Source of the DNA: DASYSL01 sp036003365
GTDB taxonomy: Bacteria; Eisenbacteria; RBG-16-71-46; DASYSL01
Assembly: GCA_036003365.1 (NCBI GenBank)
Contig: DASYSL010000037.1
Location: 1 to 16,369, forward strand
Length of the DNA: 16,369 bases
Direction: 5' to 3'
Shown one piece after another: positions 1 through 7,210 of the stretch (the first letter of the stretch is position 1; each line of letters begins with the position of its first letter). The notes under the pieces are model-generated. The model made no database searches. It saw nothing but the letters and a program-made list of their open reading frames with translations, and was not told the DNA's origin. Both the position numbers and the translations under genes were made by a program.

Positions 1-29
1 CTTCGCCATCGTTTCTCCTGGAGGCACGC

Positions 30-893
30 ATGCGGGCTACCGACCGTAGCCGCCTGGCCGACATTCTCGGCCGCAACGAAGACGCCATTCTGTCCGAATG
101 GATGCGCCATCAACTCGCTGCCGGAACCTTGCGACCCGACCTGATGAAGGAAGAGGCGCTGCGCAACGAGTCGAGACGGTTCCTCGAGTTCTTCCGCCAG
201 GGTCTCGAGCGCGACGGCGCCGACGCGCGCGGGCCGGCGTGGCAGGAAGCGCGCGACACGCTGGACCAGATCTCGATGACGCGCGCCCGCCTCGGCTTTA
301 CCCCGAGCGAGACGGCGACGTTCGTCTTCTCCCTCAAGCAGCCGCTCTTCGATCGCCTGCGCGATGAGTTCCGCGACGATCCCGAGACCCTGACCAAGGA
401 GCTTTGGGGCTTGAACGTGATCCTCGATCACCTCGGCCTGCGCACCACGGAGAGCTATCAAAAGGCTCGCGAGGACATGATCCGCCGCCAGCAGCAGGAG
501 CTCATGGAGCTGTCGACGCCGGTGGTGGAGCTCTGGGATGGCATCCTGGCGTTGCCTTTGATCGGCACCCTGGACAGCGAGCGAACGCAGGTCGTCATGG
601 AGAGCCTCCTGAACCGGATCGTCGAGACCGGTGCTTCGATCGCCATCATCGACATCACGGGCGTGCCCACCGTGGACACCCTGGTGGCGCAGCATTTGCT
701 CAAGACGGTGGCCGCCGCCCGGCTCATGGGGGCCGATTGCATCATCAGCGGCATCCGCCCGCAGATCGCGCAGACCATCGTGCATCTGGGCGTGGATCTG
801 GCCGACGTGATCACCAAGGCCACGCTGGCCGACGCCTTCGCCATCGCGCTGCGCCGGGCCAAGCTGGCCGTCGCGCCGCAAGTGGCGCCGTAG
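30..893 (+). CDS. rsbR: RsbR-family stressosome co-antagonist (RsbRD N-domain + STAS)
   Basis: 287 aa cytoplasmic protein. Residues ~10-150 are all-helical and match the RsbRD-type N-terminal domain (ISMTRARLGF then TPSETATFVFSLKQP), not the globin-like sensor of Bacillus RsbRA. Residues ~165-280 are a STAS domain with the RsbR signatures PLIGTLDSER (176-185), IDITGVPTVDT (207-217) and GIRPQIAQTIVHLG (241-254). By family knowledge RsbR and RsbS form the stressosome shell that holds the RsbT kinase; RsbT phosphorylates RsbR in the STAS domain. The two phospho-sites of Bacillus RsbRA align here with Ser183 and Thr217, keeping the 34-residue spacing. The start is supported by GGAGG at 20-24. It is the first visible gene of the operon, 4 nt before rsbS; the operon promoter is outside the window. 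What stimulus the N-domain senses cannot be told from sequence. Confidence 0.93.
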   Translation: MRATDRSRLADILGRNEDAILSEWMRHQLAAGTLRPDLMKEEALRNESRRFLEFFRQGLERDGADARGPAWQEARDTLDQISMTRARLGFTPSETATFVFSLKQPLFDRLRDEFRDDPETLTKELWGLNVILDHLGLRTTESYQKAREDMIRRQQQELMELSTPVVELWDGILALPLIGTLDSERTQVVMESLLNRIVETGASIAIIDITGVPTVDTLVAQHLLKTVAAARLMGADCIISGIRPQIAQTIVHLGVDLADVITKATLADAFAIALRRAKLAVAPQVAP

Positions 894-897
894 TCCC

Positions 898-1287
898 ATG
901 GAGCGCATTCCGATCCTCAAGATGGGCGATTGCCTGCTGGTCACCATCCAGGTCGACATGCACGACCGTCTGGCCATGACCCTGCAGGAAGACCTCACGG
1001 AGAAGATCGCGCACACACGCGCGCGCGGGGTGCTGATCGACATCTCGGCGCTCGAGATGGTGGATTCGTTCATCGGGCGCATGCTGAGCTTCATCGCCTC
1101 GATGGCAAGCGTGCTCGACGCGCGCACCGTCGTGGTCGGCATGCGGCCGGCAGTGGCCATCACGCTGGTCGAGCTGGGTCTGCCCCTGACCGGGGTGCGC
1201 ACGGCTCTGAATGTTGAAAAGGGCATGGAGCTCATTCGCGCCGACGATCATCACGAAGGAGCCGTGAATGGCCGTCGTCCGGCATGA
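898..1287 (+). CDS. rsbS: RsbS-like STAS antagonist
   Basis: 129 aa, a single STAS domain of the usual RsbS length. The hallmark is IDISALEMVDSFIGRML (47-63): Ser57 aligns with the serine of Bacillus RsbS that RsbT phosphorylates to release itself from the stressosome. VVVGMRPAVAITLVELG (78-94) is the conserved second half of the fold. The role, from family knowledge, is to form the stressosome core with RsbR and sequester RsbT until phosphorylated. It starts 4 nt after the rsbR stop with no strong Shine-Dalgarno, suggesting coupling to rsbR translation. Its last 20 nt overlap the start of rsbT, so the tail after about residue 113 is poorly constrained and also encodes the rsbT ribosome-binding site. 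Confidence 0.93.
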   Translation: MERIPILKMGDCLLVTIQVDMHDRLAMTLQEDLTEKIAHTRARGVLIDISALEMVDSFIGRMLSFIASMASVLDARTVVVGMRPAVAITLVELGLPLTGVRTALNVEKGMELIRADDHHEGAVNGRRPA

Positions 1288-1672
1288 GACCCGCCCCATC
1301 AACAGCAGTGACGATGTGGTCGCCATCCGGCAGCTGGCCCGCGACTGGGCGATCGAGCTGGGCTTCAGCCTCGTCGATCAGACCAAGCTCGTGACCGCGG
1401 CCAGCGAGCTGGCGCGCAATGTCGTGACCTACGCGCGGGCCGGGCAGATGCGCATCGAGTCGTTGAACGACGGCCCCAAGCGCGGCCTCAGGCTCGTGTT
1501 CGAGGATCAGGGGCCGGGCATTCCCGACGTCGAGAAAGCCCTGCGCGACGGCTATACGACCGGTGGCGGATTGGGATTGGGCCTGGGAGGCGCCAAGCGT
1601 CTGTCCAACGAGTTCGCGATCGACACCGCCGCGGGACGCGGCACGAAAGTGACGATCACGCGATGGAGATAG
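1268..1672 (+). CDS. rsbT: RsbT-like switch serine/threonine kinase
   Basis: 134 aa GHKL-fold protein kinase of the RsbT/RsbW type, normal length. The N box is SELARNVVTYA (46-56) with Asn51; the G1 box is EDQGPGIPD (79-87) with Asp80; the glycine-rich segment GGGLGLGLGGAKRL (99-112) completes ATP binding. By family knowledge RsbT phosphorylates RsbS and RsbR under stress, leaves the complex and activates a downstream partner (RsbU in Bacillus). No RsbU homologue is visible; likely partners are encoded just downstream. AAGGAG at 1256-1261 supports the ATG at 1268, inside the end of rsbS. Its stop overlaps the next gene's ATG by 10 nt. The gene could be called an anti-sigma regulatory factor by fold, but its position between rsbS and an RsbX-like phosphatase makes RsbT the specific call. 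Confidence 0.92.
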   Translation: MAVVRHETRPINSSDDVVAIRQLARDWAIELGFSLVDQTKLVTAASELARNVVTYARAGQMRIESLNDGPKRGLRLVFEDQGPGIPDVEKALRDGYTTGGGLGLGLGGAKRLSNEFAIDTAAGRGTKVTITRWR

Positions 1673-2670
1673 GAGAAGCCAAGGTGGTGGACGTCACGGA
1701 AGTGACCCAGGTCGGTGAAGCCCGTCGCGAGGCCATGAGCATGGCGCGCGAGGCCGGGCTCGACGAGAACGACTGCGGACGCGTCGGTATCGTCGTCACC
1801 GAGGCGGCGACCAACCTGGCCAAGCACGCGCGGCACGGGCGCCTGCTCCTGCAAGAAATCGACGAGCCCAGCGGCGTGCTCGTGGCCCTGGCGATCGACG
1901 GGGGCCCCGGCGTGGAGCACCTCGGTTCGCGCATGAATGACGGCTACTCCACGGCGGGCACGCCGGGCACGGGGCTCGGCGCCATGGCCCGCCAGGCGAA
2001 CGTCTTCGACATCCACTCGCTGCCCGGCAAGGGCACGAGCGTGTTCATGGCCGTCTGGGCGCGCCAGGCGGGCCGGCCCACGTCTTGGGGATCGTTCGGC
2101 GGACTCTCGGTCCCGCGCCGCGGCGAGACGGTGTCCGGTGACGGCTGGGCGGTGCGGGACAGCAAGGGCCGCCGCACGCTTCTCGTCAGCGATGGGCTGG
2201 GTCATGGCTTTCTCGCACACGAAGCGTCGGTCGCCGCGCGCACGATCTTCCTCGAGCACGCTGAGGCGCCGACCACCGAGATCGTCGAGCGCATCCACGC
2301 CGGCCTGCGCCACACGCGCGGCGCCGCCGTCGCCGTGTGCCGGCTCGATCCGCACGAGGGCCTGGCGCGCTTCTGCGGGGTGGGCAACATCTCCGGCCGC
2401 ATTTTTGACGGTGAGCGCACGTCGGGGCTCGTGTCGCATCACGGCACCGCCGGCTCCGAGGCGCGTAAGATCCAGGAGTTCTCCTACGCGTGGAAACCGG
2501 GATCGATTCTCGTTCTGTTCTCGGACGGGCTCGCCACGCGCTGGGATCTCGCCGAGTATCCGGGGCTGCTTCAACACGATCCCATGCTGATCGCGGCCGT
2601 TCTCTTCCGCGACCACGCACGCGAGCGCGACGACGTCACCGTGGTCGTGGCCCGGCACGAGGGGTCATGA
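1663..2670 (+). CDS. Fused RsbT-like ATPase + PP2C (SpoIIE/RsbX-like) phosphatase
   Basis: 335 aa in two parts. Residues ~8-132 form an RsbT/RsbW-type GHKL domain: N box TEAATNLAKHA (46-56), DGGPG (79-83), GTPGTGLGAM (99-108). Residues ~140-332 form a PP2C-like phosphatase: metal-binding SGDGW (158-162), SDGLGHG (176-182), FSDGL (286-290) and RDDVTVVVA (322-330), all aspartates kept. The phosphatase half corresponds to RsbX, which resets the Bacillus stressosome by dephosphorylating RsbR and RsbS. The N-terminal ATPase is absent from Bacillus RsbX; it could tether the phosphatase to the stressosome or act as a kinase. The ATG at 1663 overlaps rsbT by 10 nt with little Shine-Dalgarno; an in-frame GTG at 1684, preceded by AGGAG at 1671-1675, is a credible alternative start. 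The stop overlaps the next ATG (ATGA at 2667-2670). Confidence 0.9.
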   Translation: MEIGEAKVVDVTEVTQVGEARREAMSMAREAGLDENDCGRVGIVVTEAATNLAKHARHGRLLLQEIDEPSGVLVALAIDGGPGVEHLGSRMNDGYSTAGTPGTGLGAMARQANVFDIHSLPGKGTSVFMAVWARQAGRPTSWGSFGGLSVPRRGETVSGDGWAVRDSKGRRTLLVSDGLGHGFLAHEASVAARTIFLEHAEAPTTEIVERIHAGLRHTRGAAVAVCRLDPHEGLARFCGVGNISGRIFDGERTSGLVSHHGTAGSEARKIQEFSYAWKPGSILVLFSDGLATRWDLAEYPGLLQHDPMLIAAVLFRDHARERDDVTVVVARHEGS

Positions 2671-4784
2671 GCCTTCCCATCCTCTCGGTCGCGATCCGCT
2701 ACGAGCGCGACATCGTGCTGGCGCGCCAGCGCGCGCGCCATATCGCCGAGCTACTCGGGTTCGAGAGCCAGGATCAGACGCGGATCGGCACGGCGGTGTC
2801 CGAGATCGCGCGCAATGCTTTCTCTTATGCCGGCGGGGGCAAGGTCGGGTTCGCCCTGGAAGGCCGCACGCGTCCGCAGCTGCTCGAGATCCGTGTCGAG
2901 GACGAGGGCCCGGGCATCGAGAACCTCGACGACATTTTCCAAGGCAGGTACCGCTCGCCGCATGGCATGGGCTTGGGCATCGTCGGCTCGCGCCAGCTCA
3001 TGGACCAGTTCGAGATCCAATCGAAGCGCGGCCAGGGGACCACGGTCGTCCTGCGCATGCTCTTGCCGCGTGACCAGCCGGTGCGCGACGCGGGAGCCGT
3101 CTCCGAGCTGGCGGCTCAGCTGGCGGCCGAGAAGCCGCGCGACGCCATCGAGGAGATGCAGCAGCAGAATCAGGAGCTGATGCACACCTTGGAGGAGCTG
3201 CGGCGCCGTCAGCAGGAGCTGGCGCGGCTCAACCGCGAGCTCGACGAGACCAACCGCGGCGTCGTGGCCCTCTACGCCGAGCTCGACGAGAAGGCCGACC
3301 ATCTGCGCCGCGCCGACGAGATCAAGACGCGCTTCATCTCCAACATGAGCCACGAATTTCGCACCCCGGTGAACTCGATCCAGGCGCTGGCTCACTTGCT
3401 GCTCGACCGCGTGGACGGCGACCTCACGGTGGAGCAGGAACGCCAGGTGGTGTTCATCCGTAAGGCCGCCGACGCCTTGAGCGATCTGGTCAATGATCTG
3501 CTCGATCTCGCCAAAGTCGAAGCCGGAAAGACGGTCGTGCGCCCGACGGAGTTCACGGTGAGCGGCTTGTTCGGCGCGCTGCGCGGCATGCTGCGCCCAC
3601 TGCTCGTGGGTGACGGCGTGCGCCTCGAGTTCGACGAGGCCGAAGGCCTGCCGCCGCTCTTCACCGACGAGGGCAAGGTGTCGCAGATCCTGCGCAACTT
3701 CATCTCCAATGCGCTCAAGTTCACGGAGGAGGGCGAGGTGCGCGTGAGCGCACGGCGCTCGGAGGATGGCGGTCACGCGGTCTTCGAGGTCACCGACACC
3801 GGCATCGGCATCGCGCCCGAGGACCAGGAGCGAATCTTCCAGGAGTTCACGCAAGTGGACAGCCCGATGCAGCGCAAGGTGCGCGGCACGGGTCTGGGCC
3901 TGCCCTTGTGCCGCAAGCTGGCGCAGCTCTTGGGCGGCGACGTGTCGGTGCGCTCGCAGATGGGGGAGGGATCCACGTTCGCGTTCGAAATCCCGCTCGT
4001 CTACACGCCAGCGCAGACCGTTCTCCCGGAGTGGAATCCGGAATCGGGGCTTCTGCCCGTGCTCGTGGTCGAGGACCGACCCGAAGACGTGTTCCTCTAC
4101 GAGCGCTTCCTGCACGGCACGGCCTTCGGCATCGTGCACGCGCGCACCCTGCGCGATGCGCGCGCGGCGCTGGCCAACGTGAAGCCGTGCGCGGTCCTCC
4201 TCGACATTCTGCTCCAGGGCGAGGACTCGTGGGAGTTCCTCGCCGACATGAAGCGCAATCCGACGACGCGTGACCTCCCGATCGTCGTGGTAAGCGACGT
4301 GGACGACGAAGGCAAGGTGCGGGCGCTCGGCGCCGACTCCTACCTGCACAAGCCGCTGGAGCGCTCGACGCTGCTCGATGTCCTCACGCAGCTCGTGCTG
4401 CCCGAGCCCAAGCGCCTGATCCTCTTGGTCGACGATGACGAGATTTCGCGCTATCTCTTCAAGCAGACACTCCTGCCTTCGATGCACCGCCTGATCGAAG
4501 CCAAGGATGGCGGCGAGGCGCTGTATGTCGCGCGCACGCGCACGCCCGAGCTGATCGTCCTCGATCTCGCCATGCCCGGCATGGACGGGTTCGAGGTGCT
4601 ACGGCGACTCGAAGAGGATCCCGCGACCCACGCCATTCCCGTGGTGGTCTTGAGCTCTCACGCTCCTCAACGCTCCGATCCGCGTCTGCGCCATGCGCGC
4701 GACGTGATCAAGAAGAGTGAAGTCGCTGCGGAGCGCATCCGCGGCCTTCTCGACCGCTATGCGGGTCAGCCGGAGCCGGCATGA
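2667..4784 (+). CDS. RsbT-like ATPase fused to hybrid histidine kinase (HisKA-HATPase-REC-REC)
   Basis: 705 aa, soluble, no membrane segment. Residues 1-135 are an RsbT-like GHKL domain (N box SEIARNAFSYA 45-55, EDEGPGI 78-84, HGMGLGIVGSRQLM 99-112). A Gln/Glu-rich coiled coil spans ~145-220. HisKA carries MSHEFRTP (227-234) with His229; HATPase_c has RNFISNALKF (343-352), DTGIGI (377-382) and GTGLGLPLC (407-415). REC1 (~464-575) has acidic Glu469/Asp470, phospho-acceptor Asp513 and Lys562. REC2 (~583-695) has Asp589/Asp590, Asp633, Ser664 and Lys682/683. The kinase therefore has two ATPase domains of different subfamilies. No PAS or other sensor is present, so the RsbT-like module is the probable input, perhaps by docking on RsbS/RsbR. 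The start is the ATGA overlap at 2667 with GAGGGG just before it; an open frame reaching back to 2490 encodes an Arg-rich non-homologous stretch inside the phosphatase gene and was excluded. Confidence 0.92.
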   Translation: MSLPILSVAIRYERDIVLARQRARHIAELLGFESQDQTRIGTAVSEIARNAFSYAGGGKVGFALEGRTRPQLLEIRVEDEGPGIENLDDIFQGRYRSPHGMGLGIVGSRQLMDQFEIQSKRGQGTTVVLRMLLPRDQPVRDAGAVSELAAQLAAEKPRDAIEEMQQQNQELMHTLEELRRRQQELARLNRELDETNRGVVALYAELDEKADHLRRADEIKTRFISNMSHEFRTPVNSIQALAHLLLDRVDGDLTVEQERQVVFIRKAADALSDLVNDLLDLAKVEAGKTVVRPTEFTVSGLFGALRGMLRPLLVGDGVRLEFDEAEGLPPLFTDEGKVSQILRNFISNALKFTEEGEVRVSARRSEDGGHAVFEVTDTGIGIAPEDQERIFQEFTQVDSPMQRKVRGTGLGLPLCRKLAQLLGGDVSVRSQMGEGSTFAFEIPLVYTPAQTVLPEWNPESGLLPVLVVEDRPEDVFLYERFLHGTAFGIVHARTLRDARAALANVKPCAVLLDILLQGEDSWEFLADMKRNPTTRDLPIVVVSDVDDEGKVRALGADSYLHKPLERSTLLDVLTQLVLPEPKRLILLVDDDEISRYLFKQTLLPSMHRLIEAKDGGEALYVARTRTPELIVLDLAMPGMDGFEVLRRLEEDPATHAIPVVVLSSHAPQRSDPRLRHARDVIKKSEVAAERIRGLLDRYAGQPEPA

Positions 4785-6385
4785 AAAACGAAGCCAAGCC
4801 GCTTCTCCTCGTCGTCGATGACACCGAAGCAAGGCGTTACCCCAAGGCGCGAGTCCTGCGCCAGGCGGGCTACGAGACGCTGGAGGCGACGACAGGGGAA
4901 GAGTGCCTACGTATCCTGGAACAGCGTCCGGTGCGGCTCGTGGTCCTGGACATCGGACTTCCCGATGCCGACGGGCGCGAGATCTGCCGCCGGATCAAGT
5001 CCGATCCCGAAACCGTGGGCGTTCTCGTGCTCCAGTTCTCGGCCACCTTCGTGAGCCCGGCCGACACCGCCCAGGCGCTCGATTACGGCGCCGACGCGAG
5101 CCTGACCGAGCCGATGCAGCCCGCGGTGTTCCTGGCCACGGTGCGCTCGCTCCTGCGCACGCGCCAGGCCGAGGACGATCTGCGCGCCGCGCTCGAGCGC
5201 GAGCAGGAGGCCCGCGCGCAGGCCGAGATGGCCAATCGTGCCAAGGACGAGTTCCTGGCCATCCTGTCGCACGAGCTGCGCTCGCCCCTCAACGCCATTC
5301 TCACCTGGGCCACGGTGCTGCGCGAGCACGACGGCGATCGCGACCGGGTGCAGACGGGGCTCGCGGCGATCGAGCGCAATGCGCGCTTGCAGACCCGCCT
5401 GATCGGCGATCTGCTCGACGTCTCGCGCATCATCTCGGGCAAGCTCGCGCTGGCTTTCTCCACCGTGCCGCTCTCGTCGGTGCTGGCGTCGAGCGTCGAG
5501 GCGTGCCGGTCGGCCGCCGACAGCAAGGCGATCGCGCTCGAGTCGTCCATTCCGGCCGATCTGGGCACCCTGGCCGGAGACGCCGCGCGCATCGAGCAGG
5601 TGGTGCAGAACCTGCTCTCCAACGCGATCAAGTTCACGCCGGCGGGCGGCCGCGTGGTGCTGCGCGCGCAGGGCGATGCCGCGAGCGTCACCATCGAGGT
5701 GGCCGACAACGGCATCGGCATTCCGCCCGAGCTCTTGCCGCACATCTTCGAGCGCTTTCGCCAGGGCGACTCGACGCGCACGCGCGCCGAGGGCGGGCTC
5801 GGCCTCGGGCTTGCCATCGTGAGCCATCTGGTCGAGCTGCACGGCGGGATCGTGGTGGGCGAGAGCCAGGGTGCGGGACGGGGCACGACCTTCCGCGTGC
5901 GCCTGCCGCGCACGCACACGGCGCCGGGGACCCCGGCGCCGCGGCCGGCGAAAGCCGCATCCGGACCGGCGCGGTCGCCCGAATCCTTGCGCGGCTTGCG
6001 CGTGCTCCTCGTGGACGACGATCTCGACGTGCGGCAGGCGCTCGCCACCGTGCTCGAGAGCTATGCGGTCGTGGTCCACACCGCGGTCAGTGCCGAGGCC
6101 GCGGCCGCCGCCTTCCAATCCTTCGATCCGGAGATCGTGATCACCGATCTCGGCATGCCGCACGAAGACGGCTATTCGCTGCTCGAGCGCATGCGAGAGC
6201 ACTCGCGTGGCGCGGGAGGGACGATCGCCTTCGTGGCTCTCACCGCCTACGCCGGGGCGCAGGAGGAGAGCCGGGCCCTGGCCGCCGGCTTCGACGCCTT
6301 CCTCACCAAGCCGGTCGAGCCGCGCGATCTGGCGCTCGTGCTGAGCGATCTCGCGCGCCCGAGCCACTCGATCGAACGCTCGTGA
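4781..6385 (+). CDS. REC-HisKA-HATPase-REC hybrid kinase closing the stressosome operon
   Basis: 534 aa, soluble. REC1 (~7-125) has Asp13/Asp14 and acceptor Asp57 (VVLDIGLPDADG), but the conserved receiver Lys is replaced: DASLTEPMQP (105-114) has Glu110 where Lys is expected. A Glu/Ala-rich helical linker (~128-155) joins to HisKA, ILSHELRSPLNAIL (161-174) with His164. HATPase_c has QNLLSNAIKF (276-285), DNGIGI (309-314) and GGLGLGLAI (338-346). A Pro/Ala-rich linker (~380-402) leads to REC2 (~406-525) with Asp412-414, Asp456, Thr488 and Lys510. By family knowledge such proteins take a phosphoryl group or input at REC1 and relay it to REC2. With no DNA-binding domain, the final output lies elsewhere. 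Its ATG overlaps the upstream stop by 4 nt; a hairpin follows its stop directly. Confidence 0.92.
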   Translation: MKNEAKPLLLVVDDTEARRYPKARVLRQAGYETLEATTGEECLRILEQRPVRLVVLDIGLPDADGREICRRIKSDPETVGVLVLQFSATFVSPADTAQALDYGADASLTEPMQPAVFLATVRSLLRTRQAEDDLRAALEREQEARAQAEMANRAKDEFLAILSHELRSPLNAILTWATVLREHDGDRDRVQTGLAAIERNARLQTRLIGDLLDVSRIISGKLALAFSTVPLSSVLASSVEACRSAADSKAIALESSIPADLGTLAGDAARIEQVVQNLLSNAIKFTPAGGRVVLRAQGDAASVTIEVADNGIGIPPELLPHIFERFRQGDSTRTRAEGGLGLGLAIVSHLVELHGGIVVGESQGAGRGTTFRVRLPRTHTAPGTPAPRPAKAASGPARSPESLRGLRVLLVDDDLDVRQALATVLESYAVVVHTAVSAEAAAAAFQSFDPEIVITDLGMPHEDGYSLLERMREHSRGAGGTIAFVALTAYAGAQEESRALAAGFDAFLTKPVEPRDLALVLSDLARPSHSIERS

Positions 6386-6410
6386 GGATCCGGGCCTAGC
6401 GCCCGGATCC
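6386..6410. terminator. Perfect 10-bp stem hairpin after the stressosome operon
   Basis: The arm GGATCCGGGC (6386-6395), a 5-nt loop and the arm GCCCGGATCC (6401-6410) begin right after the TGA of the last kinase gene and lie between convergent genes. There is no following T-run on the + strand, so it is either a weak intrinsic terminator, an RNA 3'-end stabiliser, or a bidirectional element shared with the convergent DUF4142 gene. Confidence 0.5.
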
Positions 6411-6452
6411 CCTCCGAGTTTGCTTGCGATCCAGTTTCCCCGCAGGTGCGCT

Positions 6453-7052
6453 CTACTTGGTCGCCAGCTGCGTCTGCAGGCTCTTCGCGTGGTCGAGGTG
6501 CGACTTCACGATGTCGCGCGCTTGCGTGAGCAGCGTCTTGAGATCCGGATTCTGGGCGTTGGGGATGAGCGTGTTGTCGAGCGTGTCCAGAACCTTCTCG
6601 TGGATAGCGACTTCGTCGTCGACGTAGTTCTTGTCGTACTGCAGGCCGCTCATCTTGCCGAGCGAGTCGCGCATCGCGTCGGTGTCCGACATGAGCTGGC
6701 GGCTGGCGTCGTTGTCATCGGCACTGATGTTGGTGCGGCCGGCCAGGTCCTGCGCCTCCTTCTTGGCCGCGCCGTGGTCCTTGACCATGCGATCGGCGAA
6801 GGTCTTCACCTGCGAGTTCTTCGACTTCGACAAGGCTTGCTTGCCGTTCTTGATGTCGGCGTCGTTGGCGGCCACGAAGATGGCGATGATGTTGCCGTCG
6901 GTGAGCGCCGGCGCCTGCGCCGTCGGGGTGGCGGTGGATTCGGCCGAGGAAGTCTCGTGGGTCTCAGTCTTCGAGCACGAAGCAGCCACCAGCGACAGGG
7001 CGGCGAGGGCGAAAAACGTCGTGGAACGGAAGAGACGGGAGCGGCGGAACAT
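6453..7052 (-). CDS. DUF4142 ferritin-like lipoprotein
   Basis: 199 aa. A lipoprotein signal peptide is clear: basic MFRRSRLFR, a hydrophobic stretch, then lipobox LVAAS-Cys26, so the mature protein is probably membrane-anchored and periplasm-facing. A low-complexity Ser/Thr/Ala/Pro linker (~28-50) follows. The remainder is helical and matches the DUF4142 pattern: FADRMVKDH (85-93), YDKNYVDDEVAIHEKVL (139-155) and a final helix with HLDHAKSL (185-192). DUF4142 proteins are predicted four-helix ferritin-like bundles of unknown function. GGAGG on the minus strand (complement of 7057-7061) supports the start. The gene is convergent with the stressosome operon and separated from it by 67 nt, so a shared function is not implied. 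Confidence 0.9.
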   Translation of the reverse strand: MFRRSRLFRSTTFFALAALSLVAASCSKTETHETSSAESTATPTAQAPALTDGNIIAIFVAANDADIKNGKQALSKSKNSQVKTFADRMVKDHGAAKKEAQDLAGRTNISADDNDASRQLMSDTDAMRDSLGKMSGLQYDKNYVDDEVAIHEKVLDTLDNTLIPNAQNPDLKTLLTQARDIVKSHLDHAKSLQTQLATK

Positions 7053-7090
7053 GGATCCTCCAAACGAAAGCGGGCGGCCCGCGTGGACCA

Positions 7091-7113
7091 GGGTTCCTCG
7101 TAGGAGGAACTCC
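7091..7113. repeat. Inverted repeat upstream of the DUF4142 gene
   Basis: GTTCCTC (7093-7099), 4-nt loop, GAGGAAC (7104-7110); with one G-T wobble the stem extends to 7091-7113. It sits about 40 nt upstream of the DUF4142 start, inside the 158-nt spacer, and could be an operator or leader hairpin. No confident -35/-10 pair was found next to it. Confidence 0.35.
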
Positions 7114-7182
7114 GTGCGAGCTGGAGGGTGACAAGTTCCGCGGTGCGTGACGATTGGGCGTCCGATGCCGCGGGGGGCGGGC

Positions 7183-7199
7183 GCGGGGTTCCTCCCCGC
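7183..7199. terminator. GC-rich hairpin after the hypothetical gene 7211-7855
   Basis: GCGGGG (7183-7188), 5-nt loop, CCCCGC (7194-7199). On the minus strand it begins about 11 nt after the stop of the upstream gene. It has no T-run, so termination is only suggested by position. Confidence 0.3.
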
Positions 7200-7210
7200 A
7201 CATGCCGACG

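Noticed and set aside
2490..2666. N-terminal extension of the first hybrid kinase
   Set aside because: The 59 residues are Arg-rich and lie within the conserved end of the phosphatase; the ATGA overlap at 2667 is the better start.
2751..4487. A 578-codon antisense open frame under the first hybrid kinase
   Set aside because: Leu/His/Glu/Arg-rich nonsense with no motif; the opposite frame encodes all kinase and receiver boxes.
4903..6399. Two long frames (498 codons forward, 486 reverse) overlapping the second operon kinase
   Set aside because: Both are shadow frames of the same GC-rich gene; translations are Arg/Ala/Gly/His-rich and motif-free.
6386..6410. The 25-bp hairpin as an attachment site or transposon end
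   Set aside because: No second copy, integrase or transposase is visible in the window; its position after a stop between convergent genes fits a transcript end.
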